A stretch of 7,565 nt of DNA from an uncultured Clostridia bacterium (GTDB lineage: Bacteria; Bacillota; Clostridia; Christensenellales; CALWSW01), in NCBI GenBank assembly GCA_937874755.1, contig CALNBC010000308.1, positions 1 to 7,565 on the forward strand. Reading direction: 5' to 3'. Positions within the stretch are counted from its first letter, which is position 1, and every line of letters begins with the position of its first letter. Both the position numbers and the translations under genes were made by a program. Shown here in pieces: positions 6,661 to 7,565 of this stretch. The notes under the pieces were generated by a model. That model was not told the DNA's origin and did no database searches. It worked only from the letters and a program-made list of their open reading frames with translations.

Positions 6661-6688
6661 ATTATATAGTAAAATCTGAACAAATCAA
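6661..6688 (-). promoter_or_regulatory. Predicted sigma-A promoter of the dehydrogenase-phosphatase operon
   Basis: On the minus strand the -35 is TTGATT (6688-6683, 4 of 6), the spacer is 16 bases and the -10 is a perfect TATAAT (6666-6661). Transcription would start near 6654, giving a leader of about 58 bases. Confidence 0.65.
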
Positions 6689-6693
6689 GATGC

Positions 6694-6721
6694 ATATACC
6701 CTTGTTTTTCAACTTGTATAT
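6694..6721. promoter_or_regulatory. Imperfect dyad, candidate operator
   Basis: ATATAC (6694-6699) mirrors GTATAT (6716-6721), and TTG (6702-6704) mirrors CAA (6710-6712) around a T5 centre. The 28-base dyad begins six bases upstream of the -35 of the minus-strand promoter, where an activator or repressor could act. The flanks are AT-rich, so chance is possible. Confidence 0.3.
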
Positions 6722-6729
6722 ATGAGGAT

Positions 6730-6743
6730 TGCAAACGTCACCA
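6730..6743. promoter_or_regulatory. cre-like site (CcpA/LacI family) between divergent promoters
   Basis: TGCAAACGTCACCA fits the relaxed catabolite-response-element consensus TGNAANCGNNNNCA at every fixed position, though it departs from stricter versions at two. It lies 58 bases upstream of the -35 of the FGGY kinase promoter and 41 bases upstream of the -35 of the dehydrogenase promoter. Carbon-catabolite control of a sugar locus would be expected in Bacillota. Confidence 0.4.
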
Positions 6744-6801
6744 TTAAAAATCTGAAAAACAACTCATGCTTGCATCGAAATTAACAAAAACATAAAATCT
6801 A

Positions 6802-6830
6802 TTGACTGAATTGGTGTTTTCTGTTATAGT
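6802..6830 (+). promoter_or_regulatory. Strong predicted sigma-A promoter of the FGGY kinase
   Basis: The -35 is TTGACT (6802-6807, 5 of 6), the spacer is exactly 17 bases and the -10 is TATAGT (6825-6830, 5 of 6). This is the best promoter in the window. The start would be near 6837, leaving a leader of about 150 bases. Confidence 0.8.
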
Positions 6831-6902
6831 ACATCTAAATCCAAATATACTAATAAATTATAACAAACGATCTGTTCACTGCACGTCAATCCATCCTTGC
6901 GA

Positions 6903-6941
6903 CTTAACTAATTAAGATCTATTTTGTGCCTGATTGGCGCA
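6903..6941 (+). other. Dyad and small hairpin in the kinase leader
   Basis: CTTAA-CTAA-TTAAG (6903-6916) is a short palindrome downstream of the promoter, a possible operator. TGTGCC (6925-6930) can pair in RNA with GGCGCA (6936-6941), including one G-U pair, around a 5-base loop. The hairpin is 35 bases before the ribosome binding site and has no T-run. No known riboswitch is recognised in this leader. Confidence 0.25.
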
Positions 6942-6988
6942 GATATCATAACTACAATCTAAACAAAAAGGTGCCAAGGGAGGATCAC

Positions 6989-7565
6989 ATGGAAAAAAAG
7001 TATTTACTCGGGTATGACATCGGCACATCCGGCAGCAAGGGCGTTATCATCGACCTTGCGGGCAACGTTCTGGTTTCCGGCTCTCGGGAACACGATGTGG
7101 AAATCCCCAAGCCCGCATGGGCGGAGCAGGACGCGGACGTCCTCTATTGGGGCGAATTCCAGTCCATCGTCAACGAGATAGTCTCAAAATCCAAGATCAA
7201 CCCCGAACAGATCGCCGGCATAGGCATTTCCGGCCTCACCCCGGATGCGATTCCCGTCGACAAGTCGGGCAACGCGCTGCGCAAGTGCATCATGTACATG
7301 GACCGCCGCGCAACCGCTGAATGCGCATGGCTGGAAAACGAGATTGGCAAAGAAGCAATCTTCAACGTCGCCGCCAACATCGCCGACCCCTACTACGCCG
7401 GCTACAAGTGCATGTGGGTCAAGAACAACGAGCCGGAGATTTACAACAATACCTGGAAGTTCCTTAACTCCCACGCCTATGTAGTTCTCAAGCTCACCGG
7501 CCAGGCCGTCGTGGACAATGGCGTTGCCGGCTTGTTTGCCCCCTTCTTCAACAACTACGAGATGA
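6989..7565 (+). CDS. FGGY-family carbohydrate kinase, N-terminal part (runs off right edge)
   Basis: Read directly from the plus strand: 192 codons are visible of a family usually near 500 residues. FGGY kinases phosphorylate sugars and polyols (xylulose, glycerol, ribulose, erythritol and others) with ATP in the cytoplasm. The phosphate-binding start is YLLGYDIGTSGSKGVIID with Asp10, Gly12 and Thr13. WAEQD (44-48) and YMDRRA (103-108) are typical substrate-side motifs. Where xylulokinases usually have a GQMHG segment, this protein has SGLTPDAIPVD (81-91), so it is probably not a standard xylulokinase. The catalytic Asp and ATPase domain lie outside the window. The ATG at 6989 follows AAGGGAGG (6976-6983). 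Codons are strongly C-ending (AAC, ATC, GGC, GAC), consistent with high expression. The gene is divergent from the dehydrogenase-phosphatase operon, so shared regulation is likely. The substrate is unknown. Confidence 0.9.
   Translation, partial: MEKKYLLGYDIGTSGSKGVIIDLAGNVLVSGSREHDVEIPKPAWAEQDADVLYWGEFQSIVNEIVSKSKINPEQIAGIGISGLTPDAIPVDKSGNALRKCIMYMDRRATAECAWLENEIGKEAIFNVAANIADPYYAGYKCMWVKNNEPEIYNNTWKFLNSHAYVVLKLTGQAVVDNGVAGLFAPFFNNYEM

Noticed and set aside
7117..7484. Several open frames on both strands inside the FGGY kinase
   Set aside because: All are shadows of the kinase frame, whose conserved N-terminal motifs are plain.

Overview
The window looks like ordinary chromosome of a low-to-mid GC Gram-positive anaerobe, probably a member of class Clostridia (Bacillota). 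The grounds are strong AGGAGG-type ribosome binding sites before every gene, near-consensus sigma-A promoters, intrinsic terminators, a Myb/SANT-like regulator resembling Bacillus RsfA, and an AraM/NagD-like gene pair like araM-araL of Bacillus subtilis. I see no IS element, phage gene, tRNA, rRNA or CRISPR array.

Layout, left to right. 1-385 (minus): first 128 codons of a dihydroxyacetone-kinase DhaK-type subunit, running off the left edge. 386-763: its leader and promoter, with a perfect palindrome over the -10 region, then the terminator of the next gene. 764-1405 (minus): a 213-aa Myb/SANT-like DNA-binding protein with a C-terminal coiled coil. 1406-1855: noncoding, with one strong terminator and about 270 bases I cannot assign. 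1856-3244 (minus): asparaginyl-tRNA synthetase, asnS. 3245-3439: divergent intergenic region with the asnS promoter and two hairpins. 3440-4354 (plus): an unrecognised 304-aa protein. 4373-4403: a bidirectional terminator. 6596-4419 (minus): a two-gene operon, a glycerol-1-phosphate dehydrogenase family protein (AraM/EgsA type) followed after 12 bases by a NagD/AraL-type HAD phosphatase. 6597-6988: divergent control region with two good promoters, a cre-like site and a dyad. 6989-7565 (plus): start of an FGGY-family sugar/polyol kinase, running off the right edge.

The genes fall into housekeeping (asnS), two proteins of unknown role (the Myb-like protein and the 304-aa protein), and carbohydrate metabolism. 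The FGGY kinase, the polyol-phosphate-type dehydrogenase and the HAD phosphatase share one divergent control region and are probably co-regulated. A reasonable inference is that the kinase phosphorylates a sugar or polyol, the dehydrogenase interconverts a polyol phosphate and a keto-phosphate, and the phosphatase removes excess phosphosugar. The DhaK-like kinase 6 kb away has its own regulated promoter and may act on a related small ketose, but the link is only suggestive. No clearly new molecular system is visible. The best leads are this kinase/dehydrogenase/phosphatase group, the dhaK operator, the possibly duplicated Myb-like protein and the unknown 304-aa protein.
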